Shown here: one piece after another, positions 26,412 through 37,358 of the stretch | How positions within the stretch are numbered: position 1 is the first letter of the stretch | Layout: every line of letters starts with the position of its first letter | Origin: Citreicella sp. C3M06 | GTDB taxonomy: Bacteria; Pseudomonadota; Alphaproteobacteria; Rhodobacterales; Rhodobacteraceae | DNA: 64,000 nucleotides | Assembly (NCBI RefSeq): GCF_018860705.1 | Contig: NZ_JAHKQA010000078.1 | Location: 60,925 to 124,924 of the forward strand | Direction: 5' to 3' | The notes under the pieces: model-generated | The model's input: the letters and a program-made list of their open reading frames with translations, nothing else | What the model was told of the DNA's origin: nothing | Database searches by the model: none | Program-made: the position numbers and the translations under genes

Positions 26412-26909
26412 ATGAAAGCACATCTTCTTGTTCCGATGCTGGCGCTTTGCGCCTGTTCCCAGCTGCCCTCGCTGCCGATGATGCAGCAGGAAGAGCCCGC
26501 GCCAAGCGCTTCGGCGAGCCCTGCGATGATTCCGGCCGCCCCCGAGGTCGAGACGGTGACCATCGCCCCCGCCGCGAATGCCCGCACTGCCGAGCAGTTC
26601 GACACCACCAGCGCCGCCGAGCGCGCCAAGGCCGCCGCGCCGCAGCCCGGCGGCGAGCGCAGCCTTGGCTCTGTCGTGGTGTCGCTGGGCGATCCGTCGA
26701 AACCGGGATTCTGGCTGGAAACCACGCTGGTCTCGGCCCCGACCGAGGGGCGTGTGGTGTTTCCCGCTTCCGGCAAATCGGCGAGGGTCGATCTATTGCC
26801 GATCGAGGGCGGCGGCGCGCGGATCTCGCTGGCCGCAATGCGCCTGATCGAGGCGCCGCTGACCGACCTGCCAACGCTCGAAGTCTATGCGGGCGGCGCA
26901 AATTCCTGA
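26412..26909 (+). CDS. Small exported lipoprotein of unknown function
   Basis: A 165-residue protein with a short signal MKAHLLVPMLALCACS whose second Cys fits a lipobox (LCAC). After a Pro/Ala-rich stretch, RTAEQFDTTSAAERAKAA and the final half SLGDPSKPGFWLETTLVSAP look like a conserved Rhodobacterales envelope protein. These are sometimes mislabelled as dehydratases; nothing here supports an enzymatic role. Divergent from moaA. Confidence 0.72.
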   Translation: MKAHLLVPMLALCACSQLPSLPMMQQEEPAPSASASPAMIPAAPEVETVTIAPAANARTAEQFDTTSAAERAKAAAPQPGGERSLGSVVVSLGDPSKPGFWLETTLVSAPTEGRVVFPASGKSARVDLLPIEGGGARISLAAMRLIEAPLTDLPTLEVYAGGANS

Positions 26910-27050
26910 GACTTCGCACAATTTCGAGTTGGCATCGGCGCGTGGCCGGGCCACTCTCTGGCCGGAATGATCCATTGGTCTAATAGGCGCGTCTGCGGAT
27001 GCGTGTAGGCTGACCGGGCACAGACAGGGCAAGTCGGAGGAAACCAACCC

Positions 27051-27569
27051 ATGCACATGAGCGACACGCGCGAGATCAAGGCCCCTCGCGAGGTGGTCTG
27101 GGCGGCGATTCTCGACCCCGAGGTGCTCAAGGCCTGCGTGCCGGGCTGCACCCAGATGACCGGCTCACCCGAAGACGGGTTCGAGGCAATCGTGGTGCAG
27201 AAGGTCGGCCCGGTGAAGGCGACTTTCACCGGCGTTGTCAACCTGTCCAATCGCAACGAGCCGGAAAGCCTGACCCTGTCGGGCGAGGGCAAGGGCGGGG
27301 CCGCGGGCTTTGCCAAGGGCGGCGCCGACGTGACGCTGAGCGACAAGGGCGATGGTGTGACCGAGCTGCATTACGAGGTCGAGGCCAAGGTCGGCGGCAA
27401 GCTGGCGCAGCTTGGCAGCCGCATCATCGACGGATTCGCCAAGAAGATGGCCGACCAGTTCTTCACCAACCTTCAGGAGGCCGTCGAAGGCCCCAAGGAA
27501 GAGGGCGCAGCGGATGACGCCGCCGTCGATGGCAAGAAGAAGGGCTGGTTCAAGCGGATGGTGTCCTAG
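27051..27569 (+). CDS. coxG: CoxG-family SRPBCC protein
   Basis: A 172-residue CoxG-like protein: SRPBCC fold at about 1-145 ([27 protein letters not shown]) and a charged C-terminal tail ending [11 protein letters not shown]. In Oligotropha, CoxG is thought to anchor CO dehydrogenase to the membrane; the basic, aromatic tail here fits membrane contact. GGAGG is 11 nt before the ATG at 27051. It is the first gene of the coxGSLM unit. Confidence 0.9.
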   Translation: MHMSDTREIKAPREVVWAAILDPEVLKACVPGCTQMTGSPEDGFEAIVVQKVGPVKATFTGVVNLSNRNEPESLTLSGEGKGGAAGFAKGGADVTLSDKGDGVTELHYEVEAKVGGKLAQLGSRIIDGFAKKMADQFFTNLQEAVEGPKEEGAADDAAVDGKKKGWFKRMVS

Positions 27570-27623
27570 CGCCCCGCCCACCACGCTGAACCAAAGACAA
27601 CAGGGATACCCAGGGAGGACTGA

Positions 27624-28109
<486 letters not shown>

Positions 28110-28249
28110 GCCGACGCGCGCGCGGCGGTGACGTCAAATCAGATTGAAAGGGCCGGGGTAGGAGGAGACCCACGGCTTTGGATTCAGGGTCGGCGCGTGC
28201 CGCCGACAGGGATGATGGCGGCCAGGGCCGCCGACAGGGAGGAGGCACC

Positions 28250-30610
28250 ATGCCCAAGGATCATGGTATCGGCGCAAGCCAGAAACGCCGCGAAGACGTG
28301 CGTTTCCTGACCGGAGCCGGACAATACACCGATGACATCAACGTCTACGGTCAGACCTATTGCGTTTTCGTGCGCTCGGACGTGGCGCATGGCAAGATCG
28401 TCAGCATCGACGCCAGCGCCGCCGAGGCCATGCCGGGCGTGCTGCGGATCTTTACCGGCAAGGATTTCGAGGGCGTCGGCGGTCTGCCCTGCGGCTGGCT
28501 GATCACCGACAAAAACGGCGATCCGATGAAAGAGCCGGGCCACCCGGTTCTGGCAATTGGAAAGGTGCGCCATGTCGGCGATCCCTATGCCGCCGTCGTC
28601 GCCGAGACGCTTCAGGAAGCGCGCGACGCCGCCGAGGCCATTGTCGCCGACATCGAAGAACTTGACCCCGCCGTCGACATGAAGGCCGCGCTGGCAAGCG
28701 GCGCACCGCTGGTGCATGACGATCTGACCGACAACCTGTGCTATGACTGGCAGTTCGGCACCGACACCGAGACCGTCGATGCCGCCTTTGCCGCCGCGGC
28801 GCATGTCACCACGCTGGAATTGGTCAACAACCGCCTTGTCGCCAATCCGATGGAGCCGCGGGTGGCGCTGGGCGATTACGCGCGCGCCAACGACGAATCC
28901 ACGCTTTATACCACCAGCCAGAACCCGCATGTCATCCGCCTGCTGATGGGGGCCTTTGTGCTGGGCATCCCCGAGCACAAGCTCAAGGTGGTGGCGCCCG
29001 ACGTGGGCGGCGGCTTTGGCACCAAGATCTTTCACTACGCCGAAGAGGCGTTCGTCACCTTCGCCGCGCGCAAGCTGAACCGCCCGGTGAAATGGACCTC
29101 GACCCGCTCCGAGGCCTTCATGTCGGATGCGCATGGCCGCGATCACGTGACCAAGATCGAACTGGCGCTGGATGCCGACAACAACTTCACCGCGATCCGC
29201 ACCGATACGCTGGCCAATATGGGCGCCTATCTGTCGACCTTCTCGTCGTCGATCCCGACATGGCTGCACGGCACGCTGATGGCGGGCAACTACCGCACGC
29301 CCGCCGTGCAGGTGAACGTCAAGGCGGTGTTCACCAACACCGTGCCCGTCGATGCCTATCGCGGCGCGGGCCGCCCCGAAGCGACCTTTCAGCTCGAACG
29401 GCTTGTCGACAAGGCGGCGCGGGAACTGGGCGTTGATCCGGTGGCGCTGCGCCGGCAGAACTTCATCACCAGCTTTCCCTACGCGACCCCGGTGGCGGTG
29501 GAATACGACACCGGCAACTACGTCGCGACCATGGACAAGCTCGAAGAGATGATCGACCGCAAGGGCTTTGAGGCGCGCCGCGCCGAAAGCAAGGCGCGCG
29601 GCAAGCTGCGCGGGCTTGGCGTCAATTGCTACATCGAGGCCTGCGGCATCGCGCCATCCAACCTTGTCGGCCAGCTTGGCGCGCGGGCAGGGCTGTATGA
29701 TGCGGCAACCGTGCGGGTGAACGCCACCGGCTCGATCAGCGTCATGGTCGGCGCGCATAGCCACGGGCAGGGGCATGAAACCGCCTTTCCGCAGGTGGTC
29801 GCCGAAATGCTGGGCATTGACGAGAGCATGATCGACATCGTGCATGGTGATACGTCGAAGATCCCCTTCGGCATGGGCACCTATGGGTCGCGCTCGCTGG
29901 CGGTCTGCGGCTCGGCCATGGTGCGCGCCACCGAAAAGATCATCAACAAGGCCAAGAAGATCGCCGGCCACATGCTGGAAGCTTCCGATGCGGATATCGA
30001 ACTGAAGGACGGCCAGTTCACCGTTGCGGGCACCGACAAGTCGGTGGCGTGGGGCGATGTGACGCTGGCCGCCTATGTGCCGCACAACTACCCGCTCGAA
30101 GACATCGAGCCGGGCCTTGAAGAGACGGCCTTTTACGACCCGTCGAACTTCACCTACCCCTCGGGTGCCTATGCCTGCGAGGTCGAGGTCGATCCCGAGA
30201 CCGGGCGCGTCGAGATCCTCGATTTTGCCGCTGCCGATGATTTCGGCAATGTGGTGAACCCGATGATCGTCGAAGGGCAGGTGCATGGCGGCATCGCGCA
30301 GGGTGTCGGGCAGGCGATGCTGGAAAGCTGCATCTACGACGAAAACGGCCAGCTGCTCAGCGCCTCTTACATGGATTACGCCATGCCGCGCGCCGAGGAT
30401 CTGCCGTTCTTCAAGGTCGATCACAGCTGCGTCACGCCCTGCACCCACAACCCGCTGGGCGTGAAGGGCTGCGGCGAGGCCGGGGCGATCGGCTCGCCCC
30501 CGGCGGTGGTGAACGCGGTGCTCGATGCGCTCAACGTCGGCGGCATCAAGGTCGATCATATCGACATGCCGCTGAGCCCGCACCGGGTCTGGGCGGCGAT
30601 GCAGGGCTGA
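28250..30610 (+). CDS. coxL: CO-dehydrogenase-type molybdenum large subunit, form II
   Basis: A 786-residue xanthine-oxidase-family molybdenum subunit. [12 protein letters not shown] and the late [12 protein letters not shown] (Glu) are cofactor and catalytic motifs. The active-site loop reads AYRGAGR around residue 369, the form II signature, not AYxCSFR with the Cu-Mo-binding Cys of true CO oxidisers. Substrate is therefore uncertain: CO oxidation by form II is disputed, and another aldehyde or heterocycle is possible. GGAGGAGG precedes the ATG; 140 nt separate it from coxS. Confidence 0.92.
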   Translation: MPKDHGIGASQKRREDVRFLTGAGQYTDDINVYGQTYCVFVRSDVAHGKIVSIDASAAEAMPGVLRIFTGKDFEGVGGLPCGWLITDKNGDPMKEPGHPVLAIGKVRHVGDPYAAVVAETLQEARDAAEAIVADIEELDPAVDMKAALASGAPLVHDDLTDNLCYDWQFGTDTETVDAAFAAAAHVTTLELVNNRLVANPMEPRVALGDYARANDESTLYTTSQNPHVIRLLMGAFVLGIPEHKLKVVAPDVGGGFGTKIFHYAEEAFVTFAARKLNRPVKWTSTRSEAFMSDAHGRDHVTKIELALDADNNFTAIRTDTLANMGAYLSTFSSSIPTWLHGTLMAGNYRTPAVQVNVKAVFTNTVPVDAYRGAGRPEATFQLERLVDKAARELGVDPVALRRQNFITSFPYATPVAVEYDTGNYVATMDKLEEMIDRKGFEARRAESKARGKLRGLGVNCYIEACGIAPSNLVGQLGARAGLYDAATVRVNATGSISVMVGAHSHGQGHETAFPQVVAEMLGIDESMIDIVHGDTSKIPFGMGTYGSRSLAVCGSAMVRATEKIINKAKKIAGHMLEASDADIELKDGQFTVAGTDKSVAWGDVTLAAYVPHNYPLEDIEPGLEETAFYDPSNFTYPSGAYACEVEVDPETGRVEILDFAAADDFGNVVNPMIVEGQVHGGIAQGVGQAMLESCIYDENGQLLSASYMDYAMPRAEDLPFFKVDHSCVTPCTHNPLGVKGCGEAGAIGSPPAVVNAVLDALNVGGIKVDHIDMPLSPHRVWAAMQG

Positions 30611-30698
30611 TCTCTCGGCGGCGCTTGACCGCGCCGCCGTTCCATTGCGTAATCAGGGAAAGAAGAAAGAGCCTCGGCTCTTCGACAGGAGAACAACC

Positions 30699-31484
30699 AT
30701 GTACAGCTTTGACATCGAGACGCCGAAGACCGTTGCGGATGCGGTGGCGGCGCTCGGCAAGGACGAGGCGCAGGCGCTGGGCGGTGGTCAGACGCTGATC
30801 CCCTCGCTCAAGGCGCGGCTGGCGATGCCATCGGTGCTGGTCAGCCTTGCGCAGATCGACGAGATCAAAGGCATCTCGCAAGACGGCGATGTGCTGACCA
30901 TCGGCGGTGGCACCACCCATGCCGAGGTCGCCAAGGGGGCGGGCAGCTACCCGGCGCTGGCGGCGCTGGCGGCCAACATCGGTGATCCGGCGGTGCGCAA
31001 CCGGGGCACCATCGGCGGCAGCATCGCCAACAACGACCCGGCCGCCTGCTACCCGGCGGCGGCACTGGCATCGCGCGCGACCATCGTCACCAACAACCGC
31101 GAAATCGCCATCGACGATTATTTTCAGGGCATGTTCACCACCGCGCTCGACGAGGGCGAAATCGTCACCGCGGTGAAATTGCCGATCCCGGAAAAGGCGT
31201 CGTACCAGAAGTTCGAACAGCCCGCTTCGCGCTTTGCGCTGGTTGGCGTGTTCGTGGCGAAATACGCCGACGGGGTGCGGGTGGCAGTGACCGGCGCCTC
31301 CGAAGAAGGCGTCTTCCGCTGGGCCGAAGCCGAAGAGGCGCTGTCGGGCGATTTCTCGGCTGCGGCGCTTGAGGGGCTGACCCTGCCGGGAGATGGCATG
31401 ATCAACGATCTGCACGGGTCGGGCGCTTACCGGGCCCATCTGATCACAGTGATGACCAAGCGGGCGGTAACCGCCGCTGCCTGA
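30699..31484 (+). CDS. coxM: CO-dehydrogenase-type FAD subunit
   Basis: A 261-residue FAD-binding medium subunit. ALGGGQTLIPSLKARL and the ANIGDPAVRNRGTIGGSIANN block are the two FAD-binding motifs of the family. It completes the S-L-M heterotrimer. AGGAGAAC precedes the ATG at 30699. A strong terminator closes the operon; no accessory genes (coxD, coxE, coxF) are in the window. Confidence 0.93.
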   Translation: MYSFDIETPKTVADAVAALGKDEAQALGGGQTLIPSLKARLAMPSVLVSLAQIDEIKGISQDGDVLTIGGGTTHAEVAKGAGSYPALAALAANIGDPAVRNRGTIGGSIANNDPAACYPAAALASRATIVTNNREIAIDDYFQGMFTTALDEGEIVTAVKLPIPEKASYQKFEQPASRFALVGVFVAKYADGVRVAVTGASEEGVFRWAEAEEALSGDFSAAALEGLTLPGDGMINDLHGSGAYRAHLITVMTKRAVTAAA

Positions 31485-31503
31485 TCGCCATTCGCGGATG
31501 ACC

Positions 31504-31539
31504 AAAGCCCCCGGCGTCGCAGCGCGCCGGGGGCTTTTT
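31504..31539 (+). terminator. Terminator of the cox operon
   Basis: A perfect 13-bp stem (31504-31516 with 31525-31537), 8-nt loop, ending in TTTTT. It starts 20 nt after coxM. Confidence 0.92.
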
Positions 31540-31598
31540 CGTCCTTTCATGTCGGCGCGCCGCACCTATATGTCGGGGATGACACAGATGACCTCCCC

Positions 31599-32582
31599 AT
31601 GATCCCCGCCTCCGTCCTTGATCTTGCGCCGGTGCCCGAAGGCGGCACCGTCGGCGATGCGATGGCCAATACCGTCGCGCTGGCCCGCCATGCAGAGGCG
31701 CTTGGCTACAATCGCTACTGGCTGGCCGAGCATCACAACATGCGCGGCATTGCCTCTGCCGCGACGGCGGTGGTGATCGGTCAGGTGGCCGCCGCCACCA
31801 GCCGCATGCGCGTTGGCGCGGGCGGCATCATGCTGCCCAACCACTCGCCGCTGGTGATTGCCGAACAGTTCGGCACGCTGGAAACGCTGTTTCCGGGGCG
31901 CATCGACCTTGGCGTCGGGCGTGCGCCGGGATCGGACCAGCTGACCGCCATGGCGCTGCGGCGCAACCACGCCAGCGCCGAGCGCTTTCCCGAAGACGTG
32001 GTCGAACTGCTGGGCCTGCTGGGCAAGCCCGACGAGGCCGCGCAGGTGCGCGCGGTGCCGGGCGAGGGCACGTTTGTGCCGGTCTGGATGCTGGGATCCT
32101 CGCTGTTTGGCGCGCAGCTGGCGGCGCATCTGGGTCTGCCCTACGCCTTTGCCTCGCATTTTGCGCCGGATGCGCTGGATCAGGCCGCCGAGATCTACCG
32201 CAAGCGGTTCACCCCCGGCATCACCGATGCGCCGCGTTTCATGCTGGCGGTAAATGTCTGGGCGGCGGACAGCGGCGCCGAGGCGCGCCGGCTAATGAGC
32301 TCGCAGCAGCAGGCGTTTATCAATCTGCGATCCGGTCAACCGGGACGCCTGCCGCGCCCGGTGGCAGACATCACCCGCGCGGTGGACCCGCGGCATCTGG
32401 CGATGGCAGACCGGGCCTTGCGGATCGCGGCGGTGGGGGACCTGCCCGAGGTCACCGCCGGGCTGCGCGATCTTGTGGCGCGCTACGCCCCGGACGAGCT
32501 GCTGATTGCCAGCGCCATCCATGATCCGTTGGCGCGGCAGCGCAGCTACGACATCGCGATGCAGGCGATCAAGGCGCTTTGA
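31599..32582 (+). CDS. LLM-class flavin-dependent oxidoreductase
   Basis: A 327-residue luciferase-like monooxygenase-fold protein of the YhbW-like branch. The conserved segments are [28 protein letters not shown] and [12 protein letters not shown]. It probably binds FMN; the substrate is unknown. Start ATG 31599 has little ribosome-binding sequence. It follows the cox terminator, so it is a separate unit. Confidence 0.88.
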   Translation: MIPASVLDLAPVPEGGTVGDAMANTVALARHAEALGYNRYWLAEHHNMRGIASAATAVVIGQVAAATSRMRVGAGGIMLPNHSPLVIAEQFGTLETLFPGRIDLGVGRAPGSDQLTAMALRRNHASAERFPEDVVELLGLLGKPDEAAQVRAVPGEGTFVPVWMLGSSLFGAQLAAHLGLPYAFASHFAPDALDQAAEIYRKRFTPGITDAPRFMLAVNVWAADSGAEARRLMSSQQQAFINLRSGQPGRLPRPVADITRAVDPRHLAMADRALRIAAVGDLPEVTAGLRDLVARYAPDELLIASAIHDPLARQRSYDIAMQAIKAL

Positions 32583-32708
32583 ATCCTGCCCCATGCCCCG
32601 GTGCTTGCCGCCGCCTGCCCGCAAAAGGGGGCGGTGGCTTGCAGGGGCGGACCGGGGCTGTTATCCCCCGTCTGAATTCCGATCTTTTCCATCGGGAAAG
32701 GCGAGCGC

Positions 32709-33788
32709 GTGCAGACACCCAGGCTTGAAATCCGCAATCTTGTGCGCCGCTTCGAAGGTCGGCGCGTGGTCGATGACGTCTCGCTGACGATCCAGCCCGG
32801 ACATGTCACCTGCCTGCTCGGGCCGTCCGGGTGCGGCAAGTCGACCACCTTGCGGATGATCGCCGGCGTCGACATGCAGGACGAGGGCACCATCCATGTC
32901 GATGGCGATCTGGTCTGCGACACGGTGTTCCGCGTGCCCCCCGAACGGCGCGCCATTGGGCTGATGTTTCAGGATTTCGCGCTGTTCCCGCATCTGAGCG
33001 TCGGTCAGAACGTTGCCTTTGGCCTCACCGGATCAGGGGCCGCCAAGCGCGCCCGCGCCGAAGAGCTGCTGAGCCGCGTCGGCCTGACCCATTTCATCGA
33101 CGAATATCCCCACCAGTTGTCGGGCGGCGAGCAGCAGCGCGTCGCGCTGGCCCGCGCGCTGGCGCCGCGCCCGCGCATCATGCTGATGGACGAGCCGTTT
33201 TCGGGTCTCGACAACCGGCTGCGCGACGGTATCCGCGACGAGACCCTGTCGCTGCTCAAGGAAGAGGGTGCCTCGGTTCTGCTGGTCACGCATGAACCCG
33301 AGGAAGCCATGCGCATGGCCGATGAAATCGCGCTGATGCGCGGTGGGCGGATCGTGCAGCGCGGCGCGCCCTACAACATCTACAACGCGCCGCAGGACAA
33401 GGCGGCGGTGGCGTTCTTCAGCGATATCAACGTGCTGACTGGCACTGTGCGCGGGGCGCTGACCGATACGCCCTTTGGGCAGTTTCTTGCTCCCGGCGTT
33501 CCGGATGGCCAGCAGGTCGAAATCGTGTTCCGCCCGCAGCATGTTGGCATCGATTTTGATCGCAACGGCAACCCGCCGCTGCCGACCGACCGCGCCGGCA
33601 CGCCCGCCCGCGGCGTGGTGGAGCGTGCGCGCTTCATGGGCTCGGAAAGCCTCGTGGAATTCCGCATGGATTTCCACGGCGAGCTGCTGCGCGCGACGGT
33701 GCCAAACGTGTTTCTGCCGCGGCCCGGCACGCCGATGTGGCTGACCATCCGGCGCGACCGCTGCTTTATCTTCCCGGTCAACGACTAG
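32709..33788 (+). CDS. ABC transporter ATPase, Fe3+/spermidine (FbpC) type
   Basis: A 359-residue ATPase: Walker A GPSGCGKST, signature [15 protein letters not shown], Walker B IMLMDEPF, H-loop VTHEP, then a TOBE-like C-terminal domain (about 240-359). Such ATPases serve iron(III), polyamine or sulfate importers, but no permease or binding-protein gene is adjacent, so the partner must be elsewhere. Start is GTG 32709. Its TAG stop overlaps the stop of the convergent AEC gene in the tetramer CTAG (33785-33788). Confidence 0.88.
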   Translation: MQTPRLEIRNLVRRFEGRRVVDDVSLTIQPGHVTCLLGPSGCGKSTTLRMIAGVDMQDEGTIHVDGDLVCDTVFRVPPERRAIGLMFQDFALFPHLSVGQNVAFGLTGSGAAKRARAEELLSRVGLTHFIDEYPHQLSGGEQQRVALARALAPRPRIMLMDEPFSGLDNRLRDGIRDETLSLLKEEGASVLLVTHEPEEAMRMADEIALMRGGRIVQRGAPYNIYNAPQDKAAVAFFSDINVLTGTVRGALTDTPFGQFLAPGVPDGQQVEIVFRPQHVGIDFDRNGNPPLPTDRAGTPARGVVERARFMGSESLVEFRMDFHGELLRATVPNVFLPRPGTPMWLTIRRDRCFIFPVND

Positions 33789-34687
33789 GCCAGCGCCGCA
33801 AGCGAAAGCAGCGACAGCACCGAGGTCCAGATGATCACCGGGGCGATGGCGTCGGTGCGGATGCCGTGCAGCATGGCGAGCGAAAACGCCATCGCGCCAG
33901 AGGGGCCCGCCGCCGTCAGCACCAGAAGGTCGTGCCATGGCCCCGAAATGCCGGCGCCCCCGAGCGCGACGAACACCATGGCCGGAAACGCCAGTAGTTT
34001 GAGCGACGTCACCCCGATCACCACGCCCGACGGGCGTAGGCCTTGCTGCGACAGGATGATGCCAAGCGCGAGCAGGAACAGCGGGGCCGCCGCACCTCCG
34101 GCAAAGCTGGCGGCGGTCAGCAGTGGCTCGGGCAGGCGCAGCCCCACGGCATTTGCCAGTATCCCGGCAAGGATGGCGATCAGCACCGGGTTGCGCCAGA
34201 TGCGGCCAAGCGCGGGGCCAACCCCGGCAGAGGGATGCGCGATCAGCTCGGTGCCGATGATGAACAGCGCAAAGGTCACCGAGGCATCCCATGCCACGAT
34301 GGCGGTCACCGGCAAGGCGGCCTCTGCGCCATAGATCAGCTGCGAGATTGGCCCGACATACAGCAGCGAATTGACGAAGACGGTGCACATCGCCAGCAGC
34401 CATGCTTCGGCCCGCTCGCGGCGGAACACCGTGGTGAGCAGGGCGTAGGCAAGGGCAAAGCACAGCGCTTCGCATCCGGCATAAAGCGCCAGCGCGGCAA
34501 GGTCGAAGGCGGGCAGGGGCACGCCAGCGACAAGCTGAAAGATCAGCGCCGGTTGCATCACGAAGAATGCGATGCGGTTCGCGGCGGCGGCTTCGCCGCG
34601 CGAGAACAGGCCAGCGCGCCCCAGCGCAAAGCCAAGCGCCAGCAATGCAAAGACCGGCAGGATGTCATGGCTCAGGACGTGCAGCAT
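33785..34687 (-). CDS. AEC-family transporter
   Basis: A 300-residue membrane protein with about ten transmembrane helices in two halves, of the auxin efflux carrier family (N-terminal ILPVFALLALGFALGRAG, C-terminal half after the RIWRNPVLIAILAGI repeat). Substrates in bacteria are usually small carboxylates. ATG 34687 with GAGG upstream is chosen over an upstream TTG. Convergent with the orphan ATPase. Confidence 0.88.
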   Translation of the reverse strand: MLHVLSHDILPVFALLALGFALGRAGLFSRGEAAAANRIAFFVMQPALIFQLVAGVPLPAFDLAALALYAGCEALCFALAYALLTTVFRRERAEAWLLAMCTVFVNSLLYVGPISQLIYGAEAALPVTAIVAWDASVTFALFIIGTELIAHPSAGVGPALGRIWRNPVLIAILAGILANAVGLRLPEPLLTAASFAGGAAAPLFLLALGIILSQQGLRPSGVVIGVTSLKLLAFPAMVFVALGGAGISGPWHDLLVLTAAGPSGAMAFSLAMLHGIRTDAIAPVIIWTSVLSLLSLAALA

Positions 34688-34739
34688 CGGCGCCTCGGGA
34701 TGGTATACCAACGCACCGTGGGTGCAGCGGGCCCTGCCG

Positions 34740-35498
34740 TCAAGCCTGCCGCACCGCGCGCACCGAACTGTCGAGCAGGTGCCGCGTGTAGGGGTGTTCG
34801 GCGCTGAGCTTGCGCATCTGCGCCACGTCCAGCAGCTCGACGATGCGGCCCTGCTGCATCACCGCGATGCGCTCGCACATATGGCCGATGACGCCAAGGT
34901 CATGGCTGACCATCAGATAGGTCAGGCCACGCTCGGCGCGCAGGTCAGAGAGCAGGTTGAGGATTTCGGCCTGCACCGACACATCCAGCGCTGAGGTCGG
35001 CTCGTCCAGCAGTACGATGCGCGGCTCGGGCGCAAGGGCGCGGGCGATGGCGACCCGCTGGCGCTGGCCCCCCGACAGCTGGTGCGGATAGCGAAAGCGG
35101 AAGCCCTTGCCGAGGCCGACATCGTCGAGCAGCTTGTCGATGCGCGCGTCGATGTCGGAAAAACCGTGCAGTTTGAGCACTTCGCCCAGCACCCGGTCGA
35201 CCGTATGGCGCGGGTGCAACGAGGCGTAAGGGTCCTGAAAGACCATCTGCACCGCCTTGTAAAAGCTGCGCTCGCGGCGCCGGCCCAGCGGCTTTCCGTC
35301 AAGCTGCATGGTGCCGGCCCAGCTGTCGATCAGCCCGGAGATCGCGCGCAGCACGGTGGATTTCCCCGACCCGGATTCGCCGACCAGACCAAAGCTTTCG
35401 CCGGTGTCGACCGAGAAGCTGGCGGATTTGACCGCGTCGCTGCGCTCGGCGCCGTGGCCGAACCAGACGGTGAGATCAGAGAGGTCTATGGCACTCAT
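34740..35498 (-). CDS. Peptide ABC transporter ATPase (DppF-like)
   Basis: A 252-residue ATPase. Walker A is GESGSGKST, signature [15 protein letters not shown], Walker B IVLLDEPTSALD. The C-terminal HPYTRHLLDS is typical of oligopeptide/nickel-type ATPases. ATGA overlap with the upstream dppD-like gene shows cotranslation. Last gene of the leftward operon dipeptidase - SBP - permease - permease - ATPase - ATPase. Confidence 0.92.
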   Translation of the reverse strand: MSAIDLSDLTVWFGHGAERSDAVKSASFSVDTGESFGLVGESGSGKSTVLRAISGLIDSWAGTMQLDGKPLGRRRERSFYKAVQMVFQDPYASLHPRHTVDRVLGEVLKLHGFSDIDARIDKLLDDVGLGKGFRFRYPHQLSGGQRQRVAIARALAPEPRIVLLDEPTSALDVSVQAEILNLLSDLRAERGLTYLMVSHDLGVIGHMCERIAVMQQGRIVELLDVAQMRKLSAEHPYTRHLLDSSVRAVRQA

Positions 35499-36352
35499 GT
35501 CAGGGCGCTTACCGAAGGGGCCGCGCTCCAGGCCGGATCGCGCTTGAGCACGTCGAGCCGGGGGCGGGGATGTTGCAGGTCGGGAACCGAATTGAGCAGG
35601 CCGATGGTGTAGGGATGCTGCGCCTCGTGCAGCTTTCCGGCCTGACAGACCTCGACGATGCGGCCTGCGTACATGATCAGGATGCGGTCGCAGAACTGCG
35701 AGACGAGGTTGAGATCGTGGCTGATGAAGATCAGCCCCATGCCACGATCGGTGACGAGCCGGTCCATGATCTCGAGCACCGACAGCTGCACCGAGACATC
35801 GAGCGCCGAGGTCGGCTCGTCGGCGATGAGGATTTCCGGGTCGGGGATCAGCATCATGGCGATCATGATGCGCTGGCCCATGCCGCCCGAAACCTCGTGG
35901 GGGTACAGGCCCATGACGCGCTCGGGGTCGCGGATGGCGACGGCGTCGAGCATCTGGATGGCGCGCTTGCGGGCATCAAGGCGCGAGATCCTTTCGTGGG
36001 TGGTGAGCGCTTCGGTGATTTGCTGGCCGACGCTCATCACCGGGTTGAGCGAGAATTTCGGGTCCTGCATGATCATCGAGGCATGGCGGCCACGGATCTT
36101 GCGCATCTGCCGGTCGGAGGCGGTGCGCAGGTCGGTCTTGCCCATCTGCATGCGATCGGCGGTGACCTCGCCGGGTTTGCGGATCAGTTTGAGGATGGCG
36201 CGGCCGGTCATCGACTTGCCCGAGCCGGATTCGCCGACGATGCCGAGTCGTTCGCGGCCAAGGCTGAACGAGATGCCGCGCACCGCGTCGAAATGGCCCT
36301 GCCGGGTGGGAAAGCGCACGCGCAGGTTTTCGATGTCGAGAAGATTGGTCAT
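35495..36352 (-). CDS. Peptide ABC transporter ATPase (DppD-like)
   Basis: A 285-residue ATPase paired with the one downstream. Walker A is GESGSGKSM, with Met where Ser/Thr is usual after the Lys-Ser pair; the signature is VSGGMGQRIMIAMML, an uncommon variant of the usual LSGGQ; Walker B is ILIADEPTSALD. ATG 36352 is the likely start; the long frame upstream runs through a dispersed repeat. Confidence 0.9.
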   Translation of the reverse strand: MTNLLDIENLRVRFPTRQGHFDAVRGISFSLGRERLGIVGESGSGKSMTGRAILKLIRKPGEVTADRMQMGKTDLRTASDRQMRKIRGRHASMIMQDPKFSLNPVMSVGQQITEALTTHERISRLDARKRAIQMLDAVAIRDPERVMGLYPHEVSGGMGQRIMIAMMLIPDPEILIADEPTSALDVSVQLSVLEIMDRLVTDRGMGLIFISHDLNLVSQFCDRILIMYAGRIVEVCQAGKLHEAQHPYTIGLLNSVPDLQHPRPRLDVLKRDPAWSAAPSVSALT

Positions 36353-36377
36353 GCGTGTTGCCCGTTGCGGGGGAGGA

Positions 36378-36433
36378 GGGGGGCGCTGCCCCCCGCCTTC
36401 GGCTCCCCCCGGGATATTTGCGGCCAGAAGAAG
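36378..36433. repeat. Dispersed repeat, subtype A, single copy (A3)
   Basis: A GC hairpin (36378-36384 with 36388-36394) followed by the core CCCGGGATATTTG then CGGCCAGAAGAAG (to 36433). It lies between the permease stop (36447) and the ATPase start (36352) inside the operon. Core as at 20201 and 60371. Confidence 0.75.
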
Positions 36434-36446
36434 CTGGGGGCGCGGG

Positions 36447-37358
36447 TCATTTGCCGGCCTCTCTGGGGTCGAGCACGTCGCGCAGCCCGTCACCGAGCAG
36501 GTTGAAGGCGAGGGAGATGGTGAAGATGGCGAGGCCGGGGATGGTGGCGACCCACCAGTAATCGAGGATGTATTTGCGCCCTTCGGAGACCATGGCGCCC
36601 CATTCCGGGCTGGGTGGCTGCGCCCCGAGGCCGAGGAAGCCGAGCCCGGCGGCGGTGAGGATGATGCCCGCCATGTCGAGGGTGACGCGGATCACGAGCG
36701 ATGAGATGCACAGCGGCCAGACGTGGCGGGTGATGATGCGCAGGGGGCCAGCGCCTTGCAGCTTGATGGCGTGGATGAAATCGGAATTGCGGATGGTCAG
36801 GGTTTCGGCGCGGGCAATGCGCGCGTAGGGCGGCCAGGCGGTCAGTGAGATGGCGAGCACGGCGTTTTCGATGCCCGCGCCAAGGGCGGCGACGAAGGCC
36901 AGTGCGAGGATCAGCCGCGGGAAGGCGAGGAAGATATCGGTGAAGCGCATCAGGACCACGTCGAGGATGCCACCCGCGTAGCCCGCGACGGTGCCGATGA
37001 TCAGCCCCAGCAGCGGTGCCACCACGGCCACCAGCGCGACGATATACAGCGAGATGCGCGCGCCGTAGATGAGGCGGGACCAGATGTCGCGTCCGAGGCT
37101 GTCGGTGCCGAAGATGTGGCCGTCGGTGCCCGGCGCCAGAAGCCGGGCCCCCAGATCCTGCACGAACGGGTCTTGCGTCGCCAGCAGAGGGGCGCACAGC
37201 GCGCCGAGGATCAGCGCAATGAGCACGATCAGCCCGGCCATCGCCAGCGTGTTGCGCTTGAGTTTCAGCCAACCGGCGTACCACGCGGCGGCGCTGGCCT
37301 GACGGCGCGACTGCGGGGTGTCTGTCAGCAGCCAGTCGCGGAGGGTTTGATGGGTCAT
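36447..37358 (-). CDS. Peptide ABC transporter permease (DppC-like)
   Basis: A 303-residue inner-membrane permease with six predicted helices. The cytosolic EAA-type loop (ARAETLTIRNSDFIHAIK) and the GTDSLGRDIWSRLIYG segment are typical of DppC. The start overlaps the DppB stop by 4 nt. Confidence 0.93.
   Translation of the reverse strand: MTHQTLRDWLLTDTPQSRRQASAAAWYAGWLKLKRNTLAMAGLIVLIALILGALCAPLLATQDPFVQDLGARLLAPGTDGHIFGTDSLGRDIWSRLIYGARISLYIVALVAVVAPLLGLIIGTVAGYAGGILDVVLMRFTDIFLAFPRLILALAFVAALGAGIENAVLAISLTAWPPYARIARAETLTIRNSDFIHAIKLQGAGPLRIITRHVWPLCISSLVIRVTLDMAGIILTAAGLGFLGLGAQPPSPEWGAMVSEGRKYILDYWWVATIPGLAIFTISLAFNLLGDGLRDVLDPREAGK

Noticed and set aside
25182-26909. 575-codon plus-strand frame covering moaA antisense and the lipoprotein
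   Set aside because: Only the last 165 codons (from 26412) have a signal peptide and lipobox; the earlier part is antisense to moaA.
28184-30583. A 799-codon open frame on the minus strand opposite coxL
   Set aside because: It is the antisense shadow of coxL in a GC-rich genome; no domain or start site is recognisable.
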